Source: Oscillibacter sp. (GTDB lineage: Bacteria > Bacillota > Clostridia > Oscillospirales > Oscillospiraceae). Taken from it: DNA of 64,000 nt. The notes under the pieces are model-generated. The model was not told the DNA's origin. It was given only the letters and a program-made list of their open reading frames with translations, and did no database searches. Below are positions 1 to 10,805 of the stretch, piece after piece (within the stretch, counting starts at the first letter, position 1; the number at the start of each line of letters is the position of its first letter). The stretch covers positions 62,001 through 126,000 of the forward strand of contig JALCRR010000001.1 in the NCBI GenBank assembly GCA_022652815.1. The letters are read 5' to 3'. Both the position numbers and the translations under genes were made by a program.

Positions 1-660
<660 letters not shown>

Positions 661-712
661 TCAATAGACTCCTTTCAAATTGGACGGCCTGCACGGATGG
701 TCGGGACCGTCA

Positions 713-783
713 AAAACGTTTGCGTAAACGTTTTGTTAAACGATTGCATCGTTAATATTAGCACATCTGCCATAGACCTTCAA
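713..783 (-). promoter_or_regulatory. gap promoter with two LacI-type operators
   Basis: On the minus strand a -35 TTGAAG (783-778) and -10 TAATAT (760-755) are 17 bases apart. Two palindromes lie at and after the start site: TTAAACGATTGCATCGTTAA (736-755) and AAACGTTTGCGTAAACGTTT (about 714-733). Central CG and AT-rich arms are typical of LacI-family operators, and their position suits repression. A third half-site, AACCGATTACA (803-813), lies upstream and recurs before galM. The 300 bases between gap and the next gene hold only these signals and the divergent promoter. Confidence 0.7.
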
Positions 784-881
784 CTGTCATTTTTAATAAT
801 GTTAAACCGATTACATTGTGCATTTTTTATAATTTTGCTGTCAGATTCCCCAAAAAAGGAGCAGAAAATGCGGAAAAGCAC

Positions 882-954
882 TTGACGGCGCCCGGTGAAT
901 GGCATATACTAAACTTAAGAAATTGATTACGCAAGTTACATAACGCTTACGCAA
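882..954 (+). promoter_or_regulatory. Promoter and repeated operator of the LacI gene
   Basis: TTGACG (882-887) and TATACT (905-910) are separated by 17 bases. Downstream of the predicted start site TTACGCAA occurs twice, at 927-934 and 947-954, exactly 20 bases apart. The same TTACGCAA is found on the minus strand inside the gap operator at 713-734. This suggests that the regulator represses both itself and gap. Confidence 0.6.
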
Positions 955-966
955 GAGGGTGAAAGC

Positions 967-1983
967 ATGAAAGTGACCATCAGCGATGTTGCGAAGATGG
1001 CGGGGGTATCCACCGCCACCGTGTCCCACACCATCAACAATACCCGCTATGTCTCCAGTGAGACGAAGGACAAGGTCTATCAGGCCATTTCCGAGTTGGG
1101 CTATACGCCGGACGCATCGGCTCGGAGCTTCCGCACCGGCAAGAAAAAGACCATCGGCTTTATTGTGCCCGATATTTCCAATAAATTCTTTGCCACGATG
1201 ATTGAATCGGTGGAAACCTATCTTTCCCAGCAGGGGTACCACTTGATTATCGCCAATACCAAGGAGAACGAGGAGCGGGAAGAAGTCAATATCCGCCTTC
1301 TATCTGCGGGACTGGTGGACGGACTGCTGATTGCCAGCACCATGGACAGCGCCGAGAAATTTGAAAGTCTGATTCCCGCCGGATTCCCGGTGGTTTTGGT
1401 GGATCGAACCTTCGATTCCAAGAATTTTTCCTCTCTGTGCGTTTCCAACTTTCAGCCCATTTACCGCAGCGTCTGCCGTCTGGCGGGCAAGGGCGATCAC
1501 AAGATCGGCATTATCGGCGGTCTGCCGCGGTTGAGCACCACCAAGGAGCGCATCTCTGCCTATCAGCAGGCAGTGACGGATTGTGGCCTTACCGTGGATG
1601 ACAACTTGATTCGCTACGGCAATTCTCTGGAAAACAGCGCCGCCGACTGTCTGGACGATCTTTTGGATCAGCACTGCGATGCCATTATCGCCACCAACGG
1701 CCTAATGGCCTCCGATACGATCATGTATCTGCACAAGAAGGGTCTGCAGTTGGCCAAGGACATTGACCTTGTCTGCTTTGTGGACTTCAACTCCAGCTTT
1801 TTCCAGATGTACTCCAACCAGATCGATTCCATTGTCCAACCGGTCGAGGAGCTTGGCGCTGCCGCTGGCGAGCAGATTCTCAAACGGGTAGAGGACCCGG
1901 AGGCACCCATTTTTGAAAAGGTGCTGACCTCCGCCTACCGCCCCTATAATCTGCCTAACTCCTGGAATCACTCTGACAGATAA
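967..1983 (+). CDS. LacI-family transcriptional regulator
   Basis: 338 residues, normal LacI/GalR length. The N-terminus (VTISDVAKMAGVSTATVSHT) is a classic LacI helix-turn-helix with hinge helix to about residue 60, followed by a periplasmic-binding-like effector domain (KKKTIGFIVPDISNKFFATM and onward). A ribosome site (GAGGGTGAA) lies just before the ATG. It is divergent from gap, and its promoter and the gap promoter share the TTACGCAA motif. A glycolysis or sugar-phosphate switch is a reasonable inference, since a related operator also sits before the transketolase genes; the effector cannot be told from sequence. A 12-base-pair-stem terminator follows. Confidence 0.93.
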   Translation: MKVTISDVAKMAGVSTATVSHTINNTRYVSSETKDKVYQAISELGYTPDASARSFRTGKKKTIGFIVPDISNKFFATMIESVETYLSQQGYHLIIANTKENEEREEVNIRLLSAGLVDGLLIASTMDSAEKFESLIPAGFPVVLVDRTFDSKNFSSLCVSNFQPIYRSVCRLAGKGDHKIGIIGGLPRLSTTKERISAYQQAVTDCGLTVDDNLIRYGNSLENSAADCLDDLLDQHCDAIIATNGLMASDTIMYLHKKGLQLAKDIDLVCFVDFNSSFFQMYSNQIDSIVQPVEELGAAAGEQILKRVEDPEAPIFEKVLTSAYRPYNLPNSWNHSDR

Positions 1984-2042
1984 TTGCACCCCCATTTCTC
2001 TCCCCGGGAGAGAAACGGCGGTGCACCGTCAAAGAGAGCAAA

Positions 2043-2676
2043 GGACACACCCCATAAAGAAAATCACCTGCCCGAAAAGGCAGGTGATTTTTTTACGGGG
2101 ACCTCGTGTCCGGGGAACGCACGGAGAAGATTGAATATTATCCGGGCGTTTTCCCGCGTCTTGCGGAAAGCCCCTGCGAGCTTGCGACGCAAACCTGAAA
2201 GGCTTTCAGCCACTTGCCCCGCGCGTTCCGCGCTACCCGGGCATTTACGGGGTTCCCGCTGCAGCCCAGCACAGCGGGTGCAGTGGGGAAAGGACGAGCA
2301 ACGGAGTGAGTGAGCCACAGGCCTTTGGACTGTGGAGAGGGATACGGAGTTTGTGAGGACGCGCGTAAGCGGGTGACGAAGCAGCGGCAATACAGTTTTC
2401 TGCCCCAGACTATACCAACTGAGCATTTTCGCGTCTACTGGATGCACCGAAGGTTTGCCGCAGACCAACTCCAAGCGCCTTTTTCATCCACCATGCAAGG
2501 CACATTCTTTTTCGGCAAGACGAAAAAGAATGGGGGTTGCATCCCTTGCGGCGGAGCGCCGCAGTTCCCTCCGCACATCAGTGTGGATTCCCGCGGCAGC
2601 GCCGCATTCCCGCGCCGTAAAGCGGCACGTTCTCCACGGCATCAGCCGCGTATTTCCGCAGGAAAGGTTTTGAACC
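2043..2676 (+). repeat. Interspersed ~430 bp element, copy A (with internal insertion)
   Basis: No gene in this gap. It shares ordered blocks with copies at 10.1, 12.1 and 18.1 kb: GACCTCGTGTCCGGGGAACG (about 2099), CCTGAAAGGCTTTCAGCC (2193), the TCTACTGGATGCACCGAAGG block (2431) and a terminal hairpin ATTCTTTTTCG/CGAAAAAGAAT (2504-2514 and 2521-2531) followed by TGGGGGTTGC. About 120 bases at 2270-2390 are absent from the other copies. The left hairpin seen in copies B-D is replaced here by the terminator at 2061. The remaining bases to 2676 are GC-rich, short direct repeats of GCGGCGGAGCGCCGC type. Confidence 0.75.
2061..2094 (+). terminator. Rho-independent terminator after the LacI gene
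   Basis: Perfect 12 bp stem AAATCACCTGCC/GGCAGGTGATTT with loop CGAAAA, running into a T tract (88-94 of 2000s). It sits where the left hairpin of repeat copy A (see 2043-2676) would be expected. Confidence 0.9.
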
Positions 2677-3603
2677 TTACAGTGCTTTTTTGATATCCTC
2701 GGCGATCAGATCGGCTGCGAGGCGATACTCCCGCAGAACATCCGCCGCCTTGCCGGACTGGCCGAACTCGTCCTGCACGCCCAGCTTGGTGAAGCCGCAG
2801 GCAACCTTGCCCATCAGCACGCTGGAAACGGCGTCGCCCAGGCCGCCGATGACACTGTGCTCCTCAACGGTGACGACCTTGCCGCACTGGAGGGCGTACT
2901 TCGTCACGCACTCGGCGTCAATGGGCTTGATAGTGGAAACGTTGATGACCGCAGCATCGATGCCGTCGGCGGCGAGCAGTTTGGCTGCTTCCAGGGCCTC
3001 GGAAACCATTAGGCCGCAGGCGAACACCGCCACGTCCTTGCCCTCACGCAGGACCGTTGCCTTGCCGATCTCGAAGGGATGCGCTTCCTCAAAAACGGGA
3101 GAAGCCAGACGGGACGTGCGCATATAGACGGGGCCGTTGTACTTGGCCATGGCGTACACGGCGGCCTTCGTCTCATTGGCGTCGGCGGGCACAATCACGG
3201 TCATGCCAGGGATGGCACGCATCAGCGCCAGATCCTCAATGCACTGGTGGCTGCCGCCGTCCTCACCGACGCTGACGCCGGCGTGGGACATGACCAGCTT
3301 GACGTTGAACTTGGGGTAGGCAACGGAGTTGCGCACCTGCTCATAGGCACGGCCTGCGCCGAACATGGCGAAGGTGGAGGCGAAGGGAATGAGGCCCATG
3401 GTGGAGAGGCCGGCGGCGGTGTCCACCAGATCGGCTTCTGCGATGCCCATATCGAAGAAACGGTCGGGGCAGGCGGCCTTGAAGTATTTCGTCATGGTTG
3501 CGCCGGCAAGATCTGCGTCCAGCACAACGACCTTGTCGTTTTGTGCGCCCAGCTCTACCAGAGCTCTGCCGTATGCTTCACGGGTTGCAATTTTTTCACT
3601 CAT
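2677..3603 (-). CDS. Transketolase, C-terminal subunit
   Basis: 308 residues, equal to the pyrimidine-binding plus C-terminal domains of transketolase in organisms that split the enzyme. Conserved stretches include FFDMGIAEADLVDTAAGLS (holding the catalytic Glu of the thiamine-diphosphate site) and GEDGGSHQCIEDLALMRAIP. It pairs with the N-terminal subunit encoded 4 bases upstream, and together they carry out two-carbon transfers in the non-oxidative pentose phosphate pathway. The closest alternative, a 1-deoxyxylulose-5-phosphate synthase half, is unlikely given the split and the neighbour. Confidence 0.95.
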   Translation of the reverse strand: MSEKIATREAYGRALVELGAQNDKVVVLDADLAGATMTKYFKAACPDRFFDMGIAEADLVDTAAGLSTMGLIPFASTFAMFGAGRAYEQVRNSVAYPKFNVKLVMSHAGVSVGEDGGSHQCIEDLALMRAIPGMTVIVPADANETKAAVYAMAKYNGPVYMRTSRLASPVFEEAHPFEIGKATVLREGKDVAVFACGLMVSEALEAAKLLAADGIDAAVINVSTIKPIDAECVTKYALQCGKVVTVEEHSVIGGLGDAVSSVLMGKVACGFTKLGVQDEFGQSGKAADVLREYRLAADLIAEDIKKAL

Positions 3604-3607
3604 GTTT

Positions 3608-4420
3608 TTAACCCTCCAGTTCCTTCAAGGCCTGCTCGCGCTGCTCGGCATTGGGTGCCTTGCCGTGCCAGCCTGCCTGATTTTCCATAAAGGACACGCC
3701 CTTGCCCTTAACCGTATGTGCCAGAATGCACTTGGGCTTGCCGGGGACGGTGGGCGCATTCAGCGCCGCGAGCACCTGCTCAAGATCGTTGCCGTCGGCA
3801 ACCTCGTGGAGGTCAAAGCCGAACGCACGGAGCTTGGCGGGGAAATCGCCCAGAGACATGACCTCGTCGTTGCTGCCGTCGATCTGCAGACCGTTCCAGT
3901 CGATGAGCACGGTCAGATTGTCCAGCTTGTAGTGGGCGGCAGCCATGAAAGCCTCCCAAATCTGGCCCTCCTGGCACTCGCCGTCACCGCACATGACATA
4001 CACCTTGGTGTCCTTGCCCAACAGCTTGGCGCCCATAGCCATGCCGTTTGCGATGGACACGCCCTGACCCAGAGAGCCGGTGGAGGCGTCTACGCCGGGA
4101 ACCTTTTTGGCGTCGGGATGGCCCTGCAAAATGCTGTGCAGCTGGCGGAAGTTCTGGAATTCATCCCGGGAGATGAAGCCTTTCTCGGCCAGCACGCCGT
4201 AATAGCACGGTGCTGCATGACCCTTGGACAGCACGAAGCGATCCCGATCCTCCCACTTGGGGTTCTTGGGATCCACCCGCATCTGGGTGAAAAAGACGCC
4301 GGTCATCAGCTCCACTGCGGACAAAGAGCCGCCGGGGTGGCCGCTGCCTGCGTTTGCCGTCATGTTGATGATATCACGACGGACCTGTTTGCACACTTGC
4401 GCAAGTTCCTGATTTGTCAT
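3608..4420 (-). CDS. Transketolase, N-terminal (thiamine-diphosphate binding) subunit
   Basis: 270 residues, the size of the N-terminal half in split transketolases. The ThDP/Mg motif GDGECQEGQIWEAFMAAAHY is visible near residue 145, and GHPGGSLSAVELMTGVFF near the start is the usual substrate-channel region. First gene of the pair with 2677-3603. Upstream at 4504-4515 is AAACGATTGCAT, identical to 12 bases of the gap operator, next to a -35 TTGACA; the pair therefore probably belongs to the same LacI regulon. Confidence 0.95.
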   Translation of the reverse strand: MTNQELAQVCKQVRRDIINMTANAGSGHPGGSLSAVELMTGVFFTQMRVDPKNPKWEDRDRFVLSKGHAAPCYYGVLAEKGFISRDEFQNFRQLHSILQGHPDAKKVPGVDASTGSLGQGVSIANGMAMGAKLLGKDTKVYVMCGDGECQEGQIWEAFMAAAHYKLDNLTVLIDWNGLQIDGSNDEVMSLGDFPAKLRAFGFDLHEVADGNDLEQVLAALNAPTVPGKPKCILAHTVKGKGVSFMENQAGWHGKAPNAEQREQALKELEG

Positions 4421-4472
4421 GACTTTTCCTCCATATTAGAAGTGATTTTTTCACAAAATCTCCAATACGAAA

Positions 4473-4515
4473 ACCGTATCATAGTTGCGCGAACCTGTCA
4501 AGCAAACGATTGCAT
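4473..4515 (-). promoter_or_regulatory. Transketolase promoter with LacI-type operator
   Basis: Reverse-strand -35 TTGACA at 4501-4496 and a weak -10 TACGGT at 4478-4473, 17 bases apart. ATGCAATCGTTT (4515-4504) abuts the -35 and equals part of the gap operator at 736-755. The -10 match is poor, so the exact start site is uncertain. Confidence 0.5.
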
Positions 4516-4583
4516 TAAATTTACAAAAAAGCGGGAGCACCCGCTCTGCCACCAGACCAATGGGACTCCGGGCAAATCCGGCC

Positions 4584-4612
4584 TTGCGCCGCTGACACAT
4601 CCTGTTTATAAT
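4584..4612 (+). promoter_or_regulatory. fumC promoter
   Basis: TTGCGC (4584-4589) and a perfect TATAAT (4607-4612) with a 17-base spacer. The start codon follows 37 bases after the -10, behind ACGGAGGA. Confidence 0.75.
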
Positions 4613-4648
4613 GGTAGTATCTCTATAAAATTAACGGAGGAACATCCG

Positions 4649-6010
<1,362 letters not shown>

Positions 6011-6018
6011 ACCCCAAT

Positions 6019-6060
6019 GAGGTGTGCATCCGCATGAGGAATCCGGATGCGCGCCTCTTT
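6019..6060 (+). terminator. Terminator after fumC
   Basis: GAGG-tgt-GCATCCG, loop CATGAGGAAT, CGGATGC-gcg-CCTC then TTTGT. The stem has one symmetric internal bulge, and the T tract is short. Confidence 0.65.
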
Positions 6061-6197
6061 GTATATTCACCGGGGCGGCATGTATTTACCACGCCTTAAA
6101 AATGAATAATCGGTGTGCATATGCAGAAAAAGCCGGGTTTCTTGTAAAACTATTCAAAACAGACCAAAGTTTTCCAGAAAAGTTGTGCAGGTTGATG

Positions 6198-6228
6198 CTT
6201 GAATAAATATGCAAGCAAGTTGTATAAT
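6198..6228 (+). promoter_or_regulatory. argG promoter with ARG box (ArgR operator)
   Basis: CTTGAATAAATATGCAAG (6198-6215) closely fits the Bacillus-type ARG box (CATGAATAAAAATKCAAK). It overlaps a -35 TTGAAT (6199-6204); TATAAT follows at 6223-6228 after 18 bases. Arginine-dependent repression by an ArgR/AhrC protein encoded elsewhere is the likely control. Confidence 0.75.
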
Positions 6229-6269
6229 TCAAGCATCAACAAAAACAAAAAACAAACGGAGGTTTCGTT

Positions 6270-7493
6270 ATGATTGATAAGACAAAAATCAAGAAGATTG
6301 TGCTGGCTTATTCCGGCGGACTGGATACGTCCATCATCATTCCCTGGCTGAAGGAAAACTACAACAACCCCGAGATCATTGCCGTGGCTGCTGACGTAGG
6401 TCAGGGCGACGAGCTGGACGGCCTAAACGAGAAGGCCATTAAGACCGGCGCTTCCAAGCTGTACATCGCAGACTTGACTGACGAGATGGTGGAGGACGTG
6501 ATCTGGCCGTCTTTGAAGATGGGCGCCAGCTATGAGCAGTACCTGCTGGGCACCGCATTTGCCCGGCCCATCATCGCCAAGAAGCTGGTGGAGATCGCCA
6601 AGGCCGAGGGTGCTGACGCCATCGCCCACGGCTGCACCGGCAAGGGAAACGATCAAGTCCGGTTCGAGCTGGGCATCAAGCGTTTCGCACCGGATATGCC
6701 CATCATCGCCCCGTGGCGTGAGTGGGAGATCAAGGGCAGAGACGAGGAGATCGACTATGCCGAGGCTCACAAGGTGCCGCTGAAGATCAACCGCGAGACG
6801 AACTACTCCAAGGACAAGAACCTGTGGCATCTTTCCCACGAGGGTCTGGATCTGGAGGACCCCGCCAACGAGCCGCAGTACGAAAAGCCCGGCTTTTTGG
6901 AGATGGGCGTTTCCCCCATCACCGCACCCGACAAGGCTACCTATGTGACCATCGACTTTGAAAAGGGCGTGCCCGTGGGTCTGGACGGCGAGAAGCTGAA
7001 GGGCTCCGACATCATCCGCAAGCTGAACAAGCTGGGCGGCGAGAACGGCATCGGCCTGCTGGACATCGTGGAAAATAGACTGGTCGGCATGAAGGACAGA
7101 GGCGTTTACGAGACGCCGGGCGGCACGATTCTCTACAAGGCACATCAGTGCCTGGAGATGATTACCGTCGACAAGGACTCCGCCCACATGAAGAGCAAGC
7201 TGGCTGTCGACTTTGCAGACCTCATCTATAACGGCAAGTGGTTCACCCCTGTCCGCGAGGCACTGAGCGCGTTTGCCGACAAGACGCAGGAGCATGTCAC
7301 CGGCTCTGTGAAGCTCAAGCTCTACAAGGGCAACATGATTACTGCCTCCGTCACCTCTCCCGAGACACTGTACTCCGAGGAGCTGGTCACCTTCAACGAG
7401 AGCAATTACGACCAGACCAACGCCACCGGCTTCATCAACCTCTGGGGTCTGCCCGATACCGTGCTGGCTCTGAGAGAAGAAGGAAAGCTTTAA
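6270..7493 (+). CDS. argG: Argininosuccinate synthase
   Basis: 407 residues. ATP-dependent joining of citrulline and aspartate, the penultimate arginine step. The PP-loop ATP motif [20 protein letters not shown] lies near the start, and [15 protein letters not shown] and the citrulline/aspartate-binding region with [19 protein letters not shown] are clear. GGAGG sits 8 bases before the ATG. First gene of a seven-gene arginine block, directly under an ARG box. Confidence 0.98.
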   Translation: MIDKTKIKKIVLAYSGGLDTSIIIPWLKENYNNPEIIAVAADVGQGDELDGLNEKAIKTGASKLYIADLTDEMVEDVIWPSLKMGASYEQYLLGTAFARPIIAKKLVEIAKAEGADAIAHGCTGKGNDQVRFELGIKRFAPDMPIIAPWREWEIKGRDEEIDYAEAHKVPLKINRETNYSKDKNLWHLSHEGLDLEDPANEPQYEKPGFLEMGVSPITAPDKATYVTIDFEKGVPVGLDGEKLKGSDIIRKLNKLGGENGIGLLDIVENRLVGMKDRGVYETPGGTILYKAHQCLEMITVDKDSAHMKSKLAVDFADLIYNGKWFTPVREALSAFADKTQEHVTGSVKLKLYKGNMITASVTSPETLYSEELVTFNESNYDQTNATGFINLWGLPDTVLALREEGKL

Positions 7494-7500
7494 GAGACTT

Positions 7501-7716
7501 AAAGGGGGAGATTCTCTCCCCCTTTAGATTCCTCACCACCAGTGACATCGGTCACTGGTGTGTGCGCCCAAGGCGCACGGGTCAAAGTATTTTCGGCAGG
7601 CACATGTCCTGCCGAAAATGATTGAAATTTGTTCTGCCGCAAGCGGCAGAATCAGGGGCGAATCCCCTGAACCCCTTTTACCAACTACGCAAGTGGCGGG
7701 AGACATTGCTCCCGCC
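7501..7716 (+). repeat. Array of seven consecutive perfect hairpins between argG and argH
   Basis: Seven perfect inverted repeats almost end to end: AAAGGGGGAGA (7501-7525), CACCAGTGAC (7537-7560), GTGCGCC (7562-7578), ATTTTCGGCAGG (7589-7619), TTCTGCCGC (7632-7651), TCAGGGG (7652-7670), GGCGGGAG (7695-7716). Stems are 7-12 bp without mismatch and loops are 2-7 bases. The sequences differ from each other. None has a proper T tract, so a simple terminator does not explain them. Confidence 0.85.
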
Positions 7717-7753
7717 GTTTGCCGTATTTATCCCGATTGATAAGGAGAAACCT

Positions 7754-9136
7754 ATGAAGCTGTGGTCCGGGCGGTTCGGCAAGGAAACCGACGCCTTAGT
7801 AAACGATTTCAACGCCTCCATCCAGTTTGACCAGCGCCTCTACAAGGAGGATATCGCCGGCTCCATCGCCCACGCCACCATGCTGGGCGACTGCGGCATC
7901 ATCTCCAAAGAGGACGTTGCCGCCATTGTGGAGGGCTTAAATGGCATCCTGGCGGACATCGAGGCCGGCAAGGTGGAATTCACCGCCGACAACGAGGACA
8001 TCCACATGAACATCGAGAGCCTGCTCACCGCCCGCATTGGGCAGGCCGGCAAGCGACTCCACACCGCCCGTTCTCGGAACGATCAAGTGGCGGTGGATTT
8101 CCGGCTCTACGTCCGCAACGAGATCCCCACCATCGTCGATCAGATTCTCCACCTCCAAAGCGTCCTGTGCGCCCAGGCTGAGAAATACCAGACGGCGGTC
8201 ATGCCCGGCTACACCCATTTGCAGCGGGCACAGCCCATCTCCTTTGCCCAGCATCTCATGGCCTACGCCGCCATGCTCTCCCGGGATGTCACCCGGCTTC
8301 TGGACTGCCAAAAGCGCATGAACGAGTGCCCCTTGGGCTCCGGCGCGCTGGCCGGCACCACCTATCCCATCGACCGGTGGGAGACGGCAAAGGCGCTGGG
8401 CTTCGACGCCCCTATGGGCAACTCTCTGGACGGTGTTTCCGACCGGGACTATGCGCTGGAATTTTTAAGCGCCCTGTCCGTTTTGATGATGCACCTGTCC
8501 CGCTTCGCCGAGGAAGTGATCCTCTGGTGTTCGTGGGAATTTAAGTTCATCGATCTGGACGATGCGTATTCCACAGGCTCGTCCATCATGCCCCAGAAGA
8601 AAAACCCCGACGTTGCCGAGCTGGTGCGGGGCAAGACTGGGCGGGTTTACGGCGACTTGATGAGCCTGCTGACCGCCATGAAGGGCATTCCGCTGGCTTA
8701 CAACAAGGATATGCAGGAGGACAAGGAGCCGGTGTTTGACGCCATCGACACCGTGGAAATGTGCCTGCCGGTGTTCGCCGCCATGATCGACACCATGACC
8801 GTCCGCACGGACAACATGCGCAAGGCGGCGGGTCACGGCTTCATCAACGCAACGGACTGCGCCGATTACTTGACCAAAAAGGGCATGCCCTTCCGGGATG
8901 CCTATACCACGGTTGGTCATTTGGTCGCCCAATGCACCCAGACGGGCATCACGCTGGAAGAACTGCCGCTCAATGAGTTGCAGACAATTTCTCCGCTGTT
9001 TGAAGCCGACGTCTACGACGCGCTGAACCTGGAAAACTGCATGGCCCTGCGGGGAAGCTACGGCGGTCCTGCTGTGGCGGAAACCACACGCCAGATCAAG
9101 GCGGTTCGCAATTTTGTGGCCGCACATACCAGATAA
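7754..9136 (+). CDS. argH: Argininosuccinate lyase
   Basis: 460 residues. Splits argininosuccinate into arginine and fumarate. Signature GSSIMPQKKNPDVAELVRGK is present, with TAKLWSGRF-type start MKLWSGRFGKETDALVNDFN and the active-site TARSRNDQVAVDFRLY and TPGYTHLQRAQP-like stretch (MPGYTHLQRAQPISFAQHLM). Start chosen at ATG 7754 because AAGGAG lies 6 bases upstream and the family begins here; the frame upstream runs through the hairpin array. Confidence 0.98.
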   Translation: MKLWSGRFGKETDALVNDFNASIQFDQRLYKEDIAGSIAHATMLGDCGIISKEDVAAIVEGLNGILADIEAGKVEFTADNEDIHMNIESLLTARIGQAGKRLHTARSRNDQVAVDFRLYVRNEIPTIVDQILHLQSVLCAQAEKYQTAVMPGYTHLQRAQPISFAQHLMAYAAMLSRDVTRLLDCQKRMNECPLGSGALAGTTYPIDRWETAKALGFDAPMGNSLDGVSDRDYALEFLSALSVLMMHLSRFAEEVILWCSWEFKFIDLDDAYSTGSSIMPQKKNPDVAELVRGKTGRVYGDLMSLLTAMKGIPLAYNKDMQEDKEPVFDAIDTVEMCLPVFAAMIDTMTVRTDNMRKAAGHGFINATDCADYLTKKGMPFRDAYTTVGHLVAQCTQTGITLEELPLNELQTISPLFEADVYDALNLENCMALRGSYGGPAVAETTRQIKAVRNFVAAHTR

Positions 9137-9151
9137 AGAAGGTTGATTCCC

Positions 9152-10087
9152 TTGAAACCAAAGGTATACATCGACGGCAAGGACGGCACCACCGGCCTGC
9201 AGATTTACGAGCGGTTGGGCAAGCGCGATGACATTGACCTCCTGCTTATTGACGAGGATAAGCGCAAGGACCCTGCCGCCCGCAAAGCGCTCATGGACGC
9301 GGCGGACATCGTGTTTCTCTGCCTCCCGGACAAGGCGGCGATTGAGGCGGTGGAGCTGGTGGAAAGTCCCACCACCCGCATCATCGACGCCTCCACCGCC
9401 CACCGCACGGCGGACGGCTGGACTTACGGCTATCCGGAATTGAGCAAGACCCAGCGTGCGGCGATTGCAAGTTCCAAGCGGGTAGCCAACCCCGGCTGTC
9501 ACGCCACGGGCTTTATCTCCTCGGTTGCGCCGCTGGTGAAGCTGGGGATTGTCCCGCCGGATTATCCGCTGGCGGTCTACTCGCTGACGGGCTATTCCGG
9601 CGGCGGCAAAAAGCTGATCGCCGAGTATGAGGATGAGCACCGCGATCCCCACCACGATTCCCACCGCATTTACGGCTTGACCCTCCAGCATAAGCACCTG
9701 CCGGAGATGCAGAAGGTCTGCGGCCTGACCCGCACGCCGATCTTCTCCCCGATTCTGGGCGACTTTTACGAGGGCATGGCCACCACGATCATGCTCCACC
9801 GGGACTTACTTGCAAAGGACGTGTCCGGGCAGGACATTCAAGCGGCGCTGGCGGAGTATTACGCGGGTGAGCATTTCGTGACGGTTGCGCCTTACGGCGG
9901 CGACGAGAATGTGCTGTACGCCTCCACACTGGCAGGCACCAACCACTTGAAGCTGGAAGTCTGCGGCAATGAAAGCCAGATCAGCGTCACGGCGCTGTTC
10001 GATAACCTGGGCAAGGGCGCGTCCGGCGCAGCAGTGCAGAACATGAATATCATGCTGGGGCTAGACGAGAAAACGGGACTGGAATAA
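9152..10087 (+). CDS. argC: N-acetyl-gamma-glutamyl-phosphate reductase, type 2 (short form)
   Basis: NADPH-dependent reduction of acetylglutamyl phosphate to its semialdehyde. 311 residues, matching the short type-2 ArgC and not the ~345-residue type 1. The catalytic Cys is in VANPGCHATGFISS, and GYSGGGKKLIAEYE is present. Start set at TTG 9152 (MKPKVYIDGKDGTTGLQIYE), 9 bases after AGAAGG; a TTG at 9143 has no room for a ribosome site. Only 15 bases separate it from argH, so the two are co-transcribed. Confidence 0.95.
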   Translation: MKPKVYIDGKDGTTGLQIYERLGKRDDIDLLLIDEDKRKDPAARKALMDAADIVFLCLPDKAAIEAVELVESPTTRIIDASTAHRTADGWTYGYPELSKTQRAAIASSKRVANPGCHATGFISSVAPLVKLGIVPPDYPLAVYSLTGYSGGGKKLIAEYEDEHRDPHHDSHRIYGLTLQHKHLPEMQKVCGLTRTPIFSPILGDFYEGMATTIMLHRDLLAKDVSGQDIQAALAEYYAGEHFVTVAPYGGDENVLYASTLAGTNHLKLEVCGNESQISVTALFDNLGKGASGAAVQNMNIMLGLDEKTGLE

Positions 10088-10124
10088 TGCGCGGTGCTCC
10101 ACCGCGAAGATGCGGCCTGCTGGC

Positions 10125-10585
10125 CGCCGAGAGCTGCGGCCCCCATTCTCTCTGGTCTTGACCAGAGAGAACGCGCCCCGCACGGTGTAAGAGAGAGCCG
10201 CTAAGAGTTCGTCTTCTGCAAACCTTCGGTGCATCCAGTAGACGCGGGCATGCTCATTCTTGCCAGTCTGGGGCAGAAACCTGCATAGCCGCTGCTTCTA
10301 TAACGCTGATGCTTACCGTGATTTCCCGGGTAGCGCGTAGCGGAGCGGAACGCGCGGGGCACACCGTAAAGGCCATTCGGGTTTCCACCCCAAGCTTCTG
10401 CCGTACTCCCCGCAAGACGCGGGCAGCTGCCCGGTTAACCAACGCGCTTCTCCGCGCGTTCCCCGGACACGAGGTCCCCGCCGCAAGGCTTTGCGGTGGG
10501 GTGTGTCTAAAGCGTCTTTTTCTTCCACCTTGCAAGGCGCATTCTTTTTCGGCAAGACGAAAAAGAATGGGGGTTGCAGTTCTTC
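10125..10585 (-). repeat. Interspersed ~430 bp element, copy B (inverted relative to the others)
   Basis: No gene between 10088 and 10805. The element is bounded by two hairpins facing each other: TTCTCTCTGGT/ACCAGAGAGAA (10146-10156 and 10161-10171) and ATTCTTTTTCG/CGAAAAAGAAT (10541-10551 and 10558-10568), each flanked outside by a C or G run. Inside, on the minus strand, are the GGATGCACCGAAGG block (10224-10250), the GCGCTACCCGGG block and GACCTCGTGTCCGGGGAACG (10457-10477). Copy B runs opposite to A, C and D, showing that it can sit in either direction. Confidence 0.8.
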
Positions 10586-10597
10586 CCGGCGCAGCAG

Positions 10598-10765
10598 CGC
10601 CGCATCCCTCGCGGCAGAGCGCCGCATCCCTCGCGGCAGAGCGCCGCATCCCTCGCGGCAGAGCGCCACATCCCTCGCGGCAGCAGCGCCGCATCCCTCG
10701 CGGCAGAGCGCCGCATCCCTCGCGGCAGAGCGCCGCATCCCTCGCGGCAGCAGCGCCGCATCTGC
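10598..10765 (+). repeat. Tandem 22-bp repeat before argJ (eight units)
   Basis: The motif CGCATCCCTCGCGGCAGAGC begins at 10601, 10623, 10645, 10667, 10690, 10712, 10734 and, shortened, 10757. Periods are 22 bases, 23 when the unit carries CAGCAG in place of CAGAG. There are no unique spacers. Each unit can form a CCGC...GCGG mini-hairpin. It lies between repeat copy B and the argJ ribosome site. Confidence 0.9.
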
Positions 10766-10805
10766 TGAAAACCGTAAATGAATGTCTTCACAGGAGGAAA
10801 CAGAT

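Noticed and set aside
3365-4648. Long open frame upstream of and in frame with fumC
   Set aside because: It is antisense to the transketolase genes, has no ribosome site, and fumC has its own promoter and start at 4649.
7622-7753. Extended argH start
   Set aside because: The extra residues are translated from perfect hairpins and the family begins at MKLWSGRF.
10598-10765. CRISPR-like array
   Set aside because: Units are contiguous with no unique spacers and no cas genes.
10254-10781. Arg/Ala-rich open frames on both strands before argJ
   Set aside because: They are readings of the 22-bp repeat and the interspersed element; no conserved protein character.
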